Shown here: positions 1 through 8,693 of the stretch, in pieces | How positions within the stretch are numbered: the first letter of the stretch is position 1 | How the letters are laid out: every line of letters begins with the position of its first letter | The notes under the pieces: model-generated | Seen by the model: only the letters and a program-made list of their open reading frames with translations | What the model was told of the DNA's origin: nothing | Database searches by the model: none | Translations under genes and position numbers: made by a program | Source: an uncultured Pseudodesulfovibrio sp. | Lineage (GTDB): Bacteria > Desulfobacterota > Desulfovibrionia > Desulfovibrionales > Desulfovibrionaceae | Direction of reading: 5' to 3' | Assembly: GCF_963662885.1 (NCBI RefSeq) | Contig: NZ_OY760055.1 | Location: 382,001 to 446,000, forward strand | Length of the DNA: 64,000 bases

Positions 1-1215
1 CTCCCAGATGATGGATTCGGCCAGATCGTCAAGGGAACTGATGGTGTCGTAGACCGTGTCGTCGCGCGTCGTGAACAGACCGGCAAGGCTGCCGCTCTGA
101 GTGCGTCCGGACACATTGTCGCCGCTGTCGTCGGTCAGGGGCGTTATGTTCTTGAGCTCTCCGCTGCCCGATTCCCAATACAGGCCGGACTTGGCCATGA
201 CCGTGTAGCGGTCTCCCTCGGCGTGATCGGCGGTACCGTTCTCGAACCACAGGGTGATGCCCTCGATCTCCACCGAGCCGTCCTCGTCGTCGGCCGTGTA
301 GACAAGCGTGTTGCCGCTGTCGTCCGTCAGCCAGGTATTGCCGCCGTCCGTGGAAACCTTGAACTGGGCCGTGCCGTCCGCGCCCGAGGAGACGAACTCG
401 ATGAGCAGTTCCTCGCCGGACTCGCCGGAGTAGTTCAGGGTCCCGTCATAGTCCGAGTCGCGCACCAGGGACTGCGTCACCCCGGTTTCGGCGAAGACCA
501 GTTCGTGCGTGTCGGTTCCGTCCACGAGCGTGTAGCCCTCCTCGGTCAGGATGGTGACCGTGTTGTCTGATTTGTAGAGGACGTCCACGCCGATGAGGGC
601 GTCCAGCTCCCGGATCATCTGGTCGCGGTCGGACACGGCCTGGGTGTCGTCCGGGTTGGCAGCGATGGCGGCGTTGGCCTGGGCCAGGTCGCTGATGAGC
701 TGGTTCGCCTCGTCCACCTGGTCCCCGATGTCGGCGTTGATGGCCTCGACCATGGTGTCCAGTGTGGAGGAGGTGGAGTTCAGGGCGTAGACCAGGGTCT
801 CGGTCTGGCCGAGCAGGTCCTCTCGGGCGGACAGGGAGTCCGGGTCCGTGACCAGCTCGTTCCAGGAATCGAAGAACTCCTCCATGACGTCGGACAGTCC
901 GCCTTCGGACTGGTTCAGCAGGGAGTCGAGCTGGTCCAGGTAGTCCAGGGCGCTGGTCTGGGTGGCCAGATCGGCGAGAGCGTCCAGGTACTGGGTTTCC
1001 ACGAACTTGTCCCACTCCGATTGAATGGCCGTGACGTCCGCGCCCGTTCCCACGGTCAGACCCAGCGAGGTGATGGAACTTGAGCTCTCGTAGACCACCG
1101 AGGTCCGCTGGTAGCCCGTGGTGTCCGCGTTGGCGATGTTGTTGGACGCGTTGTTGACCGAGACCTGCGCATTCTGCAGGGCTGTCTTCCCTATGTTGTA
1201 GAGATTGTTGATCAT
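1..1215 (-). CDS. flgK: Flagellar hook-associated protein 1 FlgK (3' part beyond window)
   Basis: FlgK joins the flagellar hook to the filament. The frame is open from an ATG at 1215 to the window edge, giving the first 405 residues. The N-terminus reads MINNLYNIGKTALQNAQ followed by VNNASNNIANADTTGYQR, the coiled-coil and 'NIAN..TTGYQR' signature of rod/hook/HAP proteins. The last visible residues, LADLAESIIWE, match the conserved FlgK stretch that normally continues VNRIHSQG. A good ribosome site (GGAGG) lies 5 nt upstream, and the start is 24 nt after flgE, so it is the fourth visible gene of the operon. The C-terminal D0 helix lies outside the window. Identification is firm; only completeness is unknown. 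Confidence 0.93.
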   Translation of the reverse strand, partial: MINNLYNIGKTALQNAQVSVNNASNNIANADTTGYQRTSVVYESSSSITSLGLTVGTGADVTAIQSEWDKFVETQYLDALADLATQTSALDYLDQLDSLLNQSEGGLSDVMEEFFDSWNELVTDPDSLSAREDLLGQTETLVYALNSTSSTLDTMVEAINADIGDQVDEANQLISDLAQANAAIAANPDDTQAVSDRDQMIRELDALIGVDVLYKSDNTVTILTEEGYTLVDGTDTHELVFAETGVTQSLVRDSDYDGTLNYSGESGEELLIEFVSSGADGTAQFKVSTDGGNTWLTDDSGNTLVYTADDEDGSVEIEGITLWFENGTADHAEGDRYTVMAKSGLYWESGSGELKNITPLTDDSGDNVSGRTQSGSLAGLFTTRDDTVYDTISSLDDLAESIIWE

Positions 1216-1239
1216 CACGTCCTCCTATGTGGCGTAAGC

Positions 1240-2790
1240 CTAGCGCTTCAGGCCGATGGCCGTGGACAGCAGAGTGTCGGCCGTGGTGATGATCTTCGAG
1301 TTGGCCTGGTAGGCCGCCTGGATGATGATCAGGTTGGTCAGCTCGGTGGCCGTATCCACGTTGGACTGCTCCAGCGAGTTGGAGGCGATGGTGCCGAATC
1401 CCGCCGAACCCGGGGTGCCGATCAGGGCCTGGCCGGAGTCCGTGGTCGCGGAGTAGAGGTTGCCGCCCTCGGAGTAGAGCCCCTGGGTGTTGGTGAAGTC
1501 CGCCAGGGCGAATGTGTAGAGCTCCTGGCTCTGGCCGTTGGTGTAGCTGCCCTCGATGACGCCGTTCTCGCTGATGGTGATGTCGGTCAGTTCGCCGGGT
1601 GCGTAGCCGTCCTGGGTCAGGGTGTAGGTGGCCGAGCTGGAGGTGGTGCTGGTGGTGGCCCGGGTGGACAGGACGCCCGTGTTGAAAGAGGGCAGCTCGT
1701 CCGGGGTGGTCGTGGCAGTGAAGTCGTCCAGGGAGTCGATGCCGCCGGAGGTATCCCAGCCCGTGCCTGTGGCGAAGTCCGAGTTCGATATGCCGAAGTC
1801 GAGCGATATCTCCTGGTTTTCGTCCGCGCCGGTGAAGTTCGCCTCGAATACGGGCAGCCCGTTGTCGTCGAATTCTGCCAGGACCCAGTTTTCCTCGGCC
1901 AGCGGGTCGGTGGTGTCGGTCGGGGTGTCGGACAGGGTGAAGGCGGTGATGGACTGCAGGTCGCCCGAGGAAGAGAAGGTCAGGGTGCCGGTAACGAGCA
2001 TGCCCGCGCCGCTGGTGTCGGCCATGTCGGTGCCCGCGAAATCACGCATGTCCTCGTCCGCGTCGCAGCAGACCGTGTATTCCCAGACAATGGAGCCGTC
2101 GTCGGTCGTGACCGGATCGTAGTACACGGTCAGGTCGTGTGACGCGCCGTTTTCGTCATAGACGGAGATGGTCGTCTGGTAGGCGTAGCGCGAATCGTCC
2201 AGGGCCGGGTCCGAGGTGCCGTCGTAGATCTCGAACAGGGAGGCGTACGGGTTGGTGGAGGAGGCGGTGTTGTCGGTCTCGGTGGAGTCCAGGTTGACCT
2301 GGATGGCCACTTCGGTCGTGGCCTGCGGCGGGGACTGCGAGTTGTCCAGCTGGATGTCCACCAGCCCGCCGGTGATTGAGCCGTCCACGGTCTCCCAGCC
2401 CTGCACGCGGTTGCCGTGGGAGTCGACCAGGTAGCCGTTGGTGTCGAAGGTGAAGCCGCCGTCGCGGGTGTAGTAAGTGGTGTCCGTATCCGGGTCGACC
2501 ACGATGTAGAAGCCGTCGCCGTTGATGGCCACGTCCGTAACGGTATTGGTGGTCTCGTATGATCCCTGCGAGAAGTCCGTGGTCAGCGAGGAGGTTGTCA
2601 CGCCGTTGCCGACCTGTCCGATGCTCCCCCCGGCATAGACCGTGGAGTAGAAGACGTCCTCGAAGGATATGGACACGGACTTGTAGCCCGTGGTCGTCGA
2701 GTTGGCGAGGTTGTTGCTGACCACGGAGGTCGCCTGGCTCTGGGCCTGCAGCCCGGAGATGCCGGTGTACATGGATCCGCTGATGCTCAT
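1240..2790 (-). CDS. flgE: Flagellar hook protein FlgE
   Basis: Structural protein of the flagellar hook, 516 aa. The N-terminus (MSISGSMYTGISGLQAQSQ, then VVSNNLANSTTTGYKS) carries the flagellar basal-body rod signature. The C-terminus (LEQSNVDTATELTNLIIIQ, then AYQANSKIITTADTLLSTAI) is the classical D0 helix of hook and rod proteins. The centre is rich in Thr, Ser, Asp and Gly, as expected for the variable surface domains D1 and D2. AAGGAG stands 7 nt before the ATG. It lies 28 nt after flgD and 24 nt before flgK, consistent with one transcript. Length suits the longer hook proteins of Desulfovibrio-like bacteria. Export would be through the flagellar type III apparatus, so no Sec signal is expected or seen. 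Confidence 0.95.
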   Translation of the reverse strand: MSISGSMYTGISGLQAQSQATSVVSNNLANSTTTGYKSVSISFEDVFYSTVYAGGSIGQVGNGVTTSSLTTDFSQGSYETTNTVTDVAINGDGFYIVVDPDTDTTYYTRDGGFTFDTNGYLVDSHGNRVQGWETVDGSITGGLVDIQLDNSQSPPQATTEVAIQVNLDSTETDNTASSTNPYASLFEIYDGTSDPALDDSRYAYQTTISVYDENGASHDLTVYYDPVTTDDGSIVWEYTVCCDADEDMRDFAGTDMADTSGAGMLVTGTLTFSSSGDLQSITAFTLSDTPTDTTDPLAEENWVLAEFDDNGLPVFEANFTGADENQEISLDFGISNSDFATGTGWDTSGGIDSLDDFTATTTPDELPSFNTGVLSTRATTSTTSSSATYTLTQDGYAPGELTDITISENGVIEGSYTNGQSQELYTFALADFTNTQGLYSEGGNLYSATTDSGQALIGTPGSAGFGTIASNSLEQSNVDTATELTNLIIIQAAYQANSKIITTADTLLSTAIGLKR

Positions 2791-2818
2791 GGTGTTGCTC
2801 CTTGAAAGATGGGTCGGG

Positions 2819-3496
2819 TTACTGGGTGGCGTAGGTTACGTCGGCCAGGTTCACTGTCCGGCCGTCATCAAGGGTCAGGACGACGCCGTCGTCGGTATTG
2901 CTCACGCCGGTCACGGTGCCGGTGGTCGTGGTGGTGCAGTCCACTTCGTCGCCGTTGTCATCCACGGCCGTGGCCAGGATGTAGTAGTTGCCGTCGCTGA
3001 CCTCCTCGCCGTCGTAGTCCGTGCCGTCCCAGGCAAAGGAAACGGTCCCGGAATCGATGTCGGTGAAGGTCTGGGTGTCCACGATGGACCCGTCGGAGTC
3101 GTAGATGTTCAGGACCAGCTCGGCAGCGTCGTCATCCAGGGTCAGGTACAGGGTGGAGATGTCGTCCCCGTCCTTGTTGATGGTGTAGCCGTCGGCTTCC
3201 ACGTCCATGCCGATGTAGCTCAGGCCGTAGACGGAGCTCAGCGAACCGATGCTGTCGGAAAGCGTGTCCATCTTTTCGTTCATCTCGGTCAGCTGTTCGA
3301 GCTGCGAGTACTGGGTCATCTGGTCGACCATCTGGGTGTTGTCCACGGGCTCGGTCGGGTCCTGGTACTCAAGCTCGGTGCACAGCAGGGTGATGAAGTC
3401 GTCCGAGGTCAGGGACGTGGAGCTCGACGTGCTGGTCGTCGTCGCGGTCGTCGAAGCAAGCAGGGACTCGTAATAGCTGGTGGTGTCGATACTCAT
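2819..3496 (-). CDS. flgD: Flagellar hook capping protein FlgD
   Basis: FlgD caps the growing hook so that FlgE subunits assemble. The 225-aa product has the N-terminal FlgD signature (LTSDDFITLLCTELEYQDP, then TEPVDNTQMVDQMTQYSQLEQL), preceded by a low-complexity Ser/Thr run of about 20 residues. The C-terminal half holds the FlgD Ig-like/Tudor region, including DSGTVSFAWDGTDYDGEEVSDGNYY, which fits the FlgD family pattern. The start codon overlaps the stop of the upstream sigma-factor gene as ATGA, implying translational coupling. flgE follows 28 nt downstream. The Ser/Thr-rich linker is the only unusual part. Confidence 0.9.
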   Translation of the reverse strand: MSIDTTSYYESLLASTTATTTSTSSSTSLTSDDFITLLCTELEYQDPTEPVDNTQMVDQMTQYSQLEQLTEMNEKMDTLSDSIGSLSSVYGLSYIGMDVEADGYTINKDGDDISTLYLTLDDDAAELVLNIYDSDGSIVDTQTFTDIDSGTVSFAWDGTDYDGEEVSDGNYYILATAVDDNGDEVDCTTTTTGTVTGVSNTDDGVVLTLDDGRTVNLADVTYATQ

Positions 3497-4077
3497 GAAA
3501 CCTTCCTCCTTTCCTGGTGAGCGGATTCATCGGTGTCGGGCACGGGGGTTGACGCCCCATAGTGGGCGCGAAGCCGGTCCAGGGCCTGGAACTTGATGCT
3601 TCGGACCGTGTTCGGGGAGATGTCGAGGCGGCGTGCGATCTCGCCGGCCAACAGTCCTTCTTTGTAGAAGAGGGTGATCACTTCGGCCTGGCGGTCGGTC
3701 AGCACGCCCGCGGGCAGGCTGAACATGGCGGTCTCCAGGCCGCCTTCGGAGCTCTCGGCCGGGGCGTCCGAGAGTACGGACTCCATCCAGCGGAGCTTTT
3801 TTCTGTAGTAATCGATGGCAGTAGTGCGACAGATGATGTTGAGCCAGGTGATGAAGGAACTCTTTTCGTTGCTATAGCGCGACATGTAGTCATTCTTGAA
3901 AATCTTGAGCGCTATCTCCTGGTATATATCATCTATCTCAGTGCTATGAAGGTTGATGTTCCTTGCTTTGATGAAATTGATGACGAGCTTGTATATGAGC
4001 CGAGAGTGTTCCCTGAACAGTCGTTCATATGATATATCGTCATATAGTTTTTCGATTTCCATTACTGTACTGCTCAT
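3493..4077 (-). CDS. ECF-like RNA polymerase sigma factor in the hook operon
   Basis: A 194-aa sigma-70-family protein of ECF size. Residues about 20-95 form a region-2-like helical domain (LYKLVINFI, DIYQEIALKIF, FITWLNIICRTTAIDYYRKKL). Residues about 125-175 form region 4 with a helix-turn-helix (LTDRQAEVITLFYKEGLL, then AGEIARRLDISPNTVRS). Regions 1.1 and 3 are missing, so it is not a typical FliA. The 5' half is visibly more AT-rich than its neighbours. The ATG at 4077 has AGGAGG 6 nt upstream, and a sigma-54-like promoter match sits just before that. It overlaps flgD by 4 nt (ATGA), so it is co-translated with hook genes. The sequence does not reveal which promoters it serves; late flagellar genes are the obvious guess. 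Confidence 0.85.
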   Translation of the reverse strand: MSSTVMEIEKLYDDISYERLFREHSRLIYKLVINFIKARNINLHSTEIDDIYQEIALKIFKNDYMSRYSNEKSSFITWLNIICRTTAIDYYRKKLRWMESVLSDAPAESSEGGLETAMFSLPAGVLTDRQAEVITLFYKEGLLAGEIARRLDISPNTVRSIKFQALDRLRAHYGASTPVPDTDESAHQERRKVS

Positions 4078-4101
4078 TTTTCACCTCCTGCATGCCTATT
4101 G

Positions 4102-4117
4102 AGCAATGCAGGTGCCG
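4102..4117 (-). promoter_or_regulatory. Sigma-54-like promoter of the sigma/flgDEK operon
   Basis: Read leftward, the sequence is CGGCAC-CTGCA-TTGCT. The GG and GC dinucleotides are 12 bp apart, as sigma-54 (RpoN) requires, and only the first base and one spacer base depart from TGGCACG-N4-TTGC. Transcription would start near 4091, leaving a leader of about 14 nt that just contains the AGGAGG ribosome site. Sigma-54 control of hook genes is common in polar flagellar systems. The match and placement are seen; activity is inferred. Confidence 0.6.
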
Positions 4118-4356
4118 AACAATATCAAGATGGCATCAATTCATATTTGCTTTCGGTTCTGAAACATTGACGGAAAATTAATATTGGACGGCTCAAAACG
4201 GATTCATGCTGAGAAAATGAAGAAAATTTTAGCTGAATAGTTGTGCGAAGGGCGTCTGGCCGCGCCTACGGCGCACTCGAAAAAGAAAGAGGAGTTTTTT
4301 GCCTTCCCATGCGGAAAAAGTGCAACTGTCCGGTGTTCCCGGGCGATAGTACCAGT

Positions 4357-4390
4357 GGGGACCGGTCCCGAAGATTCGGAACCGGTCCCC
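4357..4390 (-). terminator. Hairpin downstream of flagellin
   Basis: A 16-bp inverted repeat with one mismatch (GGGGACCGGTCCCGAA / TTCGGAACCGGTCCCC) begins 22 nt past the flagellin stop codon. There is no run of T after it on the minus strand, so it is not a textbook intrinsic terminator. It may still stop transcription or protect the 3' end of an abundant flagellin mRNA. Confidence 0.5.
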
Positions 4391-4411
4391 GGTTGGAGAA
4401 GGCGCGGACTA

Positions 4412-5272
4412 CTAGCCGCCGATGAGCGACAGGGCCATTTGCGGGAGCGAGTTGGCCTGCGAGAGCATCGCAACGGCAGACTGGGTAATAATCTGCTCCT
4501 TGGTGTACTCGGTCATTTCGGTGGCCACATCCACATCGGAGATGCGGGATTCCGAGGCCTGAAGGTTCTCGGCCTGGATTTCGAGGTTGGAGATGGTGGC
4601 GGTCAGCCTGTTCTGCATGGAGCCCAGGTTGGCGCGGATGTTGTCCTTGGACACGATGGCCGAGTTCAAGGCCGCGAGCGCGTTCTGGGCGGCTTCCTGG
4701 GTGGAAACCACCGCACCGGCCGTGGTTGTTCCGGCAGCCTGGCCCACGCCCAGGGAAGAGGCGGTGCAGCTGCCGATAGTCACGGCATACTTGTCCTCGG
4801 CAGAGTCGTTGCCGGTGCCGAAGTGAATGGTCACGCCGTCGCCGGAGAGGTTGCCGTTGAGCAGGTAGATGCCGTTGAAGTCCGTGGCGCTGGCGATTCG
4901 GGTGATTTCCGAGGCCATGGCCTGGTATTCGGAGTCGATGATCAGCCGCTGTGCATCCGTGTAGGTGCCGGTGGCGGCCTGCTCGGCCAGTTCCTTCATG
5001 CGGATGAGCTTTTCATCGATGACGGACAGCGCGCCGTCGGCGGTCTCGATCATGGAGATGCCGTCGTTGGCGTTGCGGATGCCCTGGTTGAGGGTGGAGA
5101 TGTCCGAGCGCATCAGTTCGCGCACGGCCAGCCCTGCGGCGTCGTCGGCGGATGAGTTGACGCGAAGGCCCGAAGACAGACGTTCCGTGGACGTGCCCAG
5201 CTTGGTGTAGGCGCTGTTCAGGTTCCGGGCCGCGGCATTTGCCATAAGGTTGTTGTTAACTACGAGAGACAT
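4412..5272 (-). CDS. fliC: Flagellin
   Basis: Filament subunit of 286 aa, using the ATG at 5272 with AAGGAGG 5 nt before it. An in-frame upstream start exists but would add 24 residues not typical of flagellins. The N-terminal D0/D1 part (SLVVNNNLMANAAARNLN, then STERLSSGLRVNSSADDAAG) and the C-terminal part (ISDVDVATEMTEYTKEQI, then AMLSQANSLPQMALSLIGG) are highly characteristic. The centre (about residues 140-215) is short, so the filament would be thin and little decorated. It is transcribed alone. A hairpin in the leader (5307-5330) and one after the stop could stabilise or control the message. I could not find a convincing sigma-28 promoter. Confidence 0.95.
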   Translation of the reverse strand: MSLVVNNNLMANAAARNLNSAYTKLGTSTERLSSGLRVNSSADDAAGLAVRELMRSDISTLNQGIRNANDGISMIETADGALSVIDEKLIRMKELAEQAATGTYTDAQRLIIDSEYQAMASEITRIASATDFNGIYLLNGNLSGDGVTIHFGTGNDSAEDKYAVTIGSCTASSLGVGQAAGTTTAGAVVSTQEAAQNALAALNSAIVSKDNIRANLGSMQNRLTATISNLEIQAENLQASESRISDVDVATEMTEYTKEQIITQSAVAMLSQANSLPQMALSLIGG

Positions 5273-5306
5273 GATTCCTCCTTGAATGGTTATGCTTCCA
5301 TGCATT

Positions 5307-5330
5307 TTCTCCGTCCCGATGATCGGAGAA
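5307..5330 (-). promoter_or_regulatory. Leader hairpin upstream of flagellin
   Basis: A 7-bp inverted repeat (TTCTCCG/CGGAGAA) lies 35-58 nt before the flagellin start and contains a nested palindrome, CCGATCATCGG. It would form in the 5' untranslated mRNA if transcription starts further upstream. Its role is unknown; mRNA stability or a protein-binding site are both possible. Confidence 0.35.
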
Positions 5331-5529
5331 CCAAAACTGCCCATATATACGGAAGCAACATGGGGTAGCGTTTATGGAGGAAAAAAATACCGGCCCGGGT
5401 TTTATCCGGGCAGATGTGGATTTCTGAATGGTAGGATTATGTTAATTAGTGTTCTTAACATAAATTAACATTGTTTTTATGTCATAATTTATCCTGAATC
5501 TTTATATTGCATTCAAAAGGAGTATGTTG

Positions 5530-6246
5530 ATGAAAGATCTGTTGCTGATCGACGACGACCCTGAGCTTGCCGAACTGCTGCAGTCCTATCTCGGCGGTGA
5601 GGGCATCGGCCTCGATGCGGCCGTTTCCGGGAGTGCCGGTCTGGAAATGGCCAAGGCCGGCGATTACGAGCTGGTCATTCTGGATGTCATGCTCCCGGAT
5701 ACCAGCGGGTTCAACGTGCTTACCAAGCTGCGTGCCGTATCCGGCGTGCCGGTGATCATGCTCACCGGCCGGGGCGAGGAGATCGACCGGGTGATCGGCC
5801 TGGAGATGGGCGCGGACGACTATGTTTCCAAGCCGTTTCAGCTCCGCGAGCTGCTGGCCCGCATCCATGCCGTGCTGCGCCGTTACGGACGGGGTGGCGC
5901 GGAGGCCGTGGAACCGGGCGCGGTGGCGGCCAAGGTCAAGCCCGGCATAGGCATCGGTGATGTCCATCTCAACCGCAACGCCCGGAACATGACCATAAGC
6001 GGGGATCCCGTACACCTGACCTCCACCGAATTCGACATCCTGGAGATGCTCGCTCTGAACATGGGCAACGTGGTTGATCGCGGGGCGCTCATGGAAAAGG
6101 CGCTGGGCCGTACGGAGGATTTCGACGACTACGTGCTCAACGTGCACATGAGCAATCTGCGCAAGAAGCTGGACCGGCACGTCAGCATCAAGACCATTCG
6201 GGGCAGGGGCTATCTCCTGGCCGTTCCGCAGGAAGAGGGTGTGTAG
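5530..6246 (+). CDS. OmpR/CpxR-type response regulator
   Basis: DNA-binding response regulator of 238 aa. The receiver domain (about 1-118) keeps the acidic pocket (LLLIDDD), the phospho-acceptor Asp52 in VILDVMLPD, the Thr in MLTGRG and the Lys in VSKPF. A winged-helix domain follows (about 140-235: LTSTEFDILEMLALNMG, VLNVHMSNLRKKLDRH, IRGRGYLL). Two ATG codons lie close together; AAAGGAG is 1 nt from the first (5524) and 7 nt from the second, so I use 5530. Its stop abuts the start of the receptor gene, making it the first gene of a four-gene operon whose last gene is a histidine kinase, its likely partner. Targets are unknown. Confidence 0.92.
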   Translation: MKDLLLIDDDPELAELLQSYLGGEGIGLDAAVSGSAGLEMAKAGDYELVILDVMLPDTSGFNVLTKLRAVSGVPVIMLTGRGEEIDRVIGLEMGADDYVSKPFQLRELLARIHAVLRRYGRGGAEAVEPGAVAAKVKPGIGIGDVHLNRNARNMTISGDPVHLTSTEFDILEMLALNMGNVVDRGALMEKALGRTEDFDDYVLNVHMSNLRKKLDRHVSIKTIRGRGYLLAVPQEEGV

Positions 6247-8154
6247 GTGGGGAGCGACCGGTGGCGGCCGGTTTTTCTGGGGATAGTCTTACTGCTTCTC
6301 GTTTCTTCGGCCGCGCTGGCCGATGATGACCTCTCCGACCTCGGCCTTGAGGAACTCATGCAGGTGGAGGTGGTCAGCGCCACCCGCCGTGCCGAGCCTC
6401 TGTCTCAGATACCGGCGGCGGTCACGGTCCTGACCGAGGAGGACATCTTCCGCTCCGGTGCGACCAGCGTGCCCGAGGCGCTTCAGCTCGTCCCCGGCGT
6501 GCATGTGGCCCAGATGAATACGGACCGCTGGGCCGTGGGTGTCCGGGGCTTCAACGGCCTGTTGAGCAACAAGCATCTCGTGCTGGTGGACGGCAGACCG
6601 GTGACCTCGCCGGTCATCACCGGAGTGCAGTGGGACAACATCGTCCCCATCAGCATGATCAAGCGCATCGAGGTGGTGCGGGGCACCCGAACCAGCCTGT
6701 GGGGCGCCGAGTCCTTCACCGGGGTCATCAACATCATCACCAAAAATGCCTACGAGTTGCAGGGCGGGCAGTCCGTAACCACGGCGGGCACCCGGGGCGC
6801 GTCCCAGACCGTGCGACAGGGGTGGCGTACCGGCAACGACTCGGCCATGGCGGTCTACGGCACCGGCGAATATCTCAACGGCGACTGGCTTACCAGCAGT
6901 CGGCAGGAGCGCGACGGCCATGAGTGGTCCAAGGTCCAGGGCGGTTTGCGCGCGGACTGGGAAAACGCCTTTACCGATGTCCTGTCCGTGCAATCCGACC
7001 TGGTTCGTTCCAATACCGAAGAGGAGATGCCCGGCGGGCCGGGTGGCCCACCGGAAAGCCGCTCCAGAAGCGACATCAACGGTTACGTCCAGTTCGCCTG
7101 GGATCGGGCCACCGGTCTGGACTCCAACCTTCGTTTCAGGACCTCCTACACCCGGGACGCGGCCATGCTCGCGGACATGGACGGCGGGGTGAACGTCCTG
7201 GACGCGGAGTTGACTTCGGCCATGGAGCCGATGGGCAGACACTACCTGACCTGGGGGCTAGGCACCCAGTACATCTGGGACGACGTGTCCGGCGATGGGG
7301 TGGCCAAGGTCGACAACGGCCACATCTACAACTGGTCCGGGAGCAGCTTTGCGCGCGACCGCATCACGCTTTTGCCCGAATCCCTGTATCTGATCACGGG
7401 TCTGAAGGCGGATGTCCTCGGCGGCGGCGACGTGGAACTCCAACCCACGGTTCGTCTGTTGCATACCCGCGACGACGCCGAATTCTGGCTGGCGGTCTCG
7501 CGCGGGGTGCGGGCGGACCTCCGCTATCAGCGCAGCGGCAGCTACCGGATCAACGTTGGGGGCGTCGATTATCAGGTTCAGGCCCCGTCCAATCTGAAGA
7601 CCGAAAAGCTTATCTCCTACGAGGCCGGATACCGGCAGACCCTGACCCCGAACACGCAGTTCGATCTCTCCTTCTACGTCAACGACTATTCCGAACTGCT
7701 CATGCTTGAGTTGAATCACACCACGCACACGGCCGAGGTGACCAACTCTCTCAAGGGTACGGCGTATGGCCTGGAGGCGATATTCGAATGGACCGCCACC
7801 GACTGGCTGACCCTGAAACCCTCTGCCAGCCTGATCTACCAGAACATTTACGGACTCGACTCCAGCCCGGTGGGAGATTCCATGCCCGAGGAAGGGTTTG
7901 GTGGCGAGATGAAGCTGCAGATCCTGACCAAGCCGTTGCGCGACGTGGGGCTGGACCTGTTTCTCGGCTACATCGACAGCCCGGATCAGCTCAGACTGCC
8001 CGCCTATTTCAGCGTGGACGCGCATGTCTCCTGGCGTGCCACTGATTCGCTGCTGTTGGAACTCATCGGCCACAATCTGGGCGGTTCGCATAAACAGTTC
8101 TCCGATCTGGCAGTGGGCCCGAGCGTGGATTGCCGGGTAACCTGGGACTTCTGA
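6247..8154 (+). CDS. TonB-dependent outer-membrane receptor
   Basis: A 635-aa outer-membrane receptor. The GTG start directly follows the regulator's stop codon, with GAGGG just upstream. A signal peptide covers about residues 1-25 (core FLGIVLLLLVSSAALA). Next come LGLEELMQVEVVSATRR and a plug domain at about 45-160 (IPAAVTVLTEEDI, LVLVDGRPV, IEVVRGTRTSLWG, INIITKN). The rest is beta-barrel-like and ends in Phe (RVTWDF), as barrels recognised by the Bam machinery do. The length is short to average for the family. The ligand cannot be told from sequence. Lying between a response regulator and a YfiR/kinase pair, it is more likely a sensor or signal channel than a plain transporter. Confidence 0.92.
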   Translation: MGSDRWRPVFLGIVLLLLVSSAALADDDLSDLGLEELMQVEVVSATRRAEPLSQIPAAVTVLTEEDIFRSGATSVPEALQLVPGVHVAQMNTDRWAVGVRGFNGLLSNKHLVLVDGRPVTSPVITGVQWDNIVPISMIKRIEVVRGTRTSLWGAESFTGVINIITKNAYELQGGQSVTTAGTRGASQTVRQGWRTGNDSAMAVYGTGEYLNGDWLTSSRQERDGHEWSKVQGGLRADWENAFTDVLSVQSDLVRSNTEEEMPGGPGGPPESRSRSDINGYVQFAWDRATGLDSNLRFRTSYTRDAAMLADMDGGVNVLDAELTSAMEPMGRHYLTWGLGTQYIWDDVSGDGVAKVDNGHIYNWSGSSFARDRITLLPESLYLITGLKADVLGGGDVELQPTVRLLHTRDDAEFWLAVSRGVRADLRYQRSGSYRINVGGVDYQVQAPSNLKTEKLISYEAGYRQTLTPNTQFDLSFYVNDYSELLMLELNHTTHTAEVTNSLKGTAYGLEAIFEWTATDWLTLKPSASLIYQNIYGLDSSPVGDSMPEEGFGGEMKLQILTKPLRDVGLDLFLGYIDSPDQLRLPAYFSVDAHVSWRATDSLLLELIGHNLGGSHKQFSDLAVGPSVDCRVTWDF

Positions 8155-8693
8155 TGGGCAAGCTGCGGCCAATCCTCCTCGCCGCCCTTTTCTGGGTACT
8201 GCTGTGCCCGGCTTCCCCTGTTGCCGCAGCCGACCGGCTGACCGCCACCCCGGACCAGCTGCGCGCACTCTACGTGCAGCGGCTGGTCAAGTATGTGGCC
8301 TGGCCTGACGGTGCCGGACCGGCCCCTGGGCAACCCTTTGTCATCGCGGCCATGGATCCGGCCCGGTTACGCCCCTATTTCCCGATTCCGGGAACAGGTG
8401 AAGGCCTCGAGTTCCGGCTGGTCCAATGGCCGGCCCGTTGCGACGTTCTTGTTTTGGTCGGAGCCTCCCGGCGCGAGGCCGCAGCCATCATCAAGCGGGT
8501 GGCGGACAAACCCGTGCTGACCATCACCCAGGCCCCGGCAGGCCCGGCACTGGGCGCGGTCATCAATTTCTACATGCAGGGCGGCAGGCTCAAGATCGAG
8601 GTCAGCCTCGAAGCGGCCCGGCGTGCCGGATTGTCCATCAGTTCCAGGCTGCTGCAACTGGCTCGCGTACACGGAGGCGGGGCCCATGAATAA
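8154..8693 (+). CDS. YfiR-like (DUF4154) periplasmic protein
   Basis: A 179-aa exported protein whose ATG overlaps the receptor's TGA (TGATG), so translation is coupled. Residues 1-27 form a signal peptide (ILLAALFWVLLCPASPVAAA). The mature part follows the YfiR pattern: LRALYVQRLVKYVAWPDG near the N-terminus, CDVLVLVGASRRE in the middle, then KPVLTITQ, GAVINFYMQGGRLKIEV and ARRAGLSISSRLLQLA at the C-terminus. In Pseudomonas, YfiR is a periplasmic repressor of the inner-membrane cyclase YfiN. Here the next gene is a histidine kinase with a YfiN-like sensor, overlapping by 8 nt. I infer an analogous repressor role. Confidence 0.83.
   Translation: MGKLRPILLAALFWVLLCPASPVAAADRLTATPDQLRALYVQRLVKYVAWPDGAGPAPGQPFVIAAMDPARLRPYFPIPGTGEGLEFRLVQWPARCDVLVLVGASRREAAAIIKRVADKPVLTITQAPAGPALGAVINFYMQGGRLKIEVSLEAARRAGLSISSRLLQLARVHGGGAHE

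Larger units (their letters stand above)
4078..4411. other. Gene-free interval between sigma factor and flagellin genes
   Basis: This 334-nt stretch has no credible gene. It holds the sigma-54-like promoter at 4102-4117, an AT-rich section at about 4120-4250, and a hairpin at 4357-4390 downstream of flagellin. A short inverted repeat (CCTGCAT...ATGCAGG, near 4086-4112) overlaps the promoter. I see nothing else of note. Confidence 0.7.

Noticed and set aside
5345..5390. Possible sigma-28 promoter (TAAA and a GC-rich -10) for flagellin
   Set aside because: No pairing of TAAA with a GCCGATAA-like box at correct spacing could be found; matches were too poor to report.
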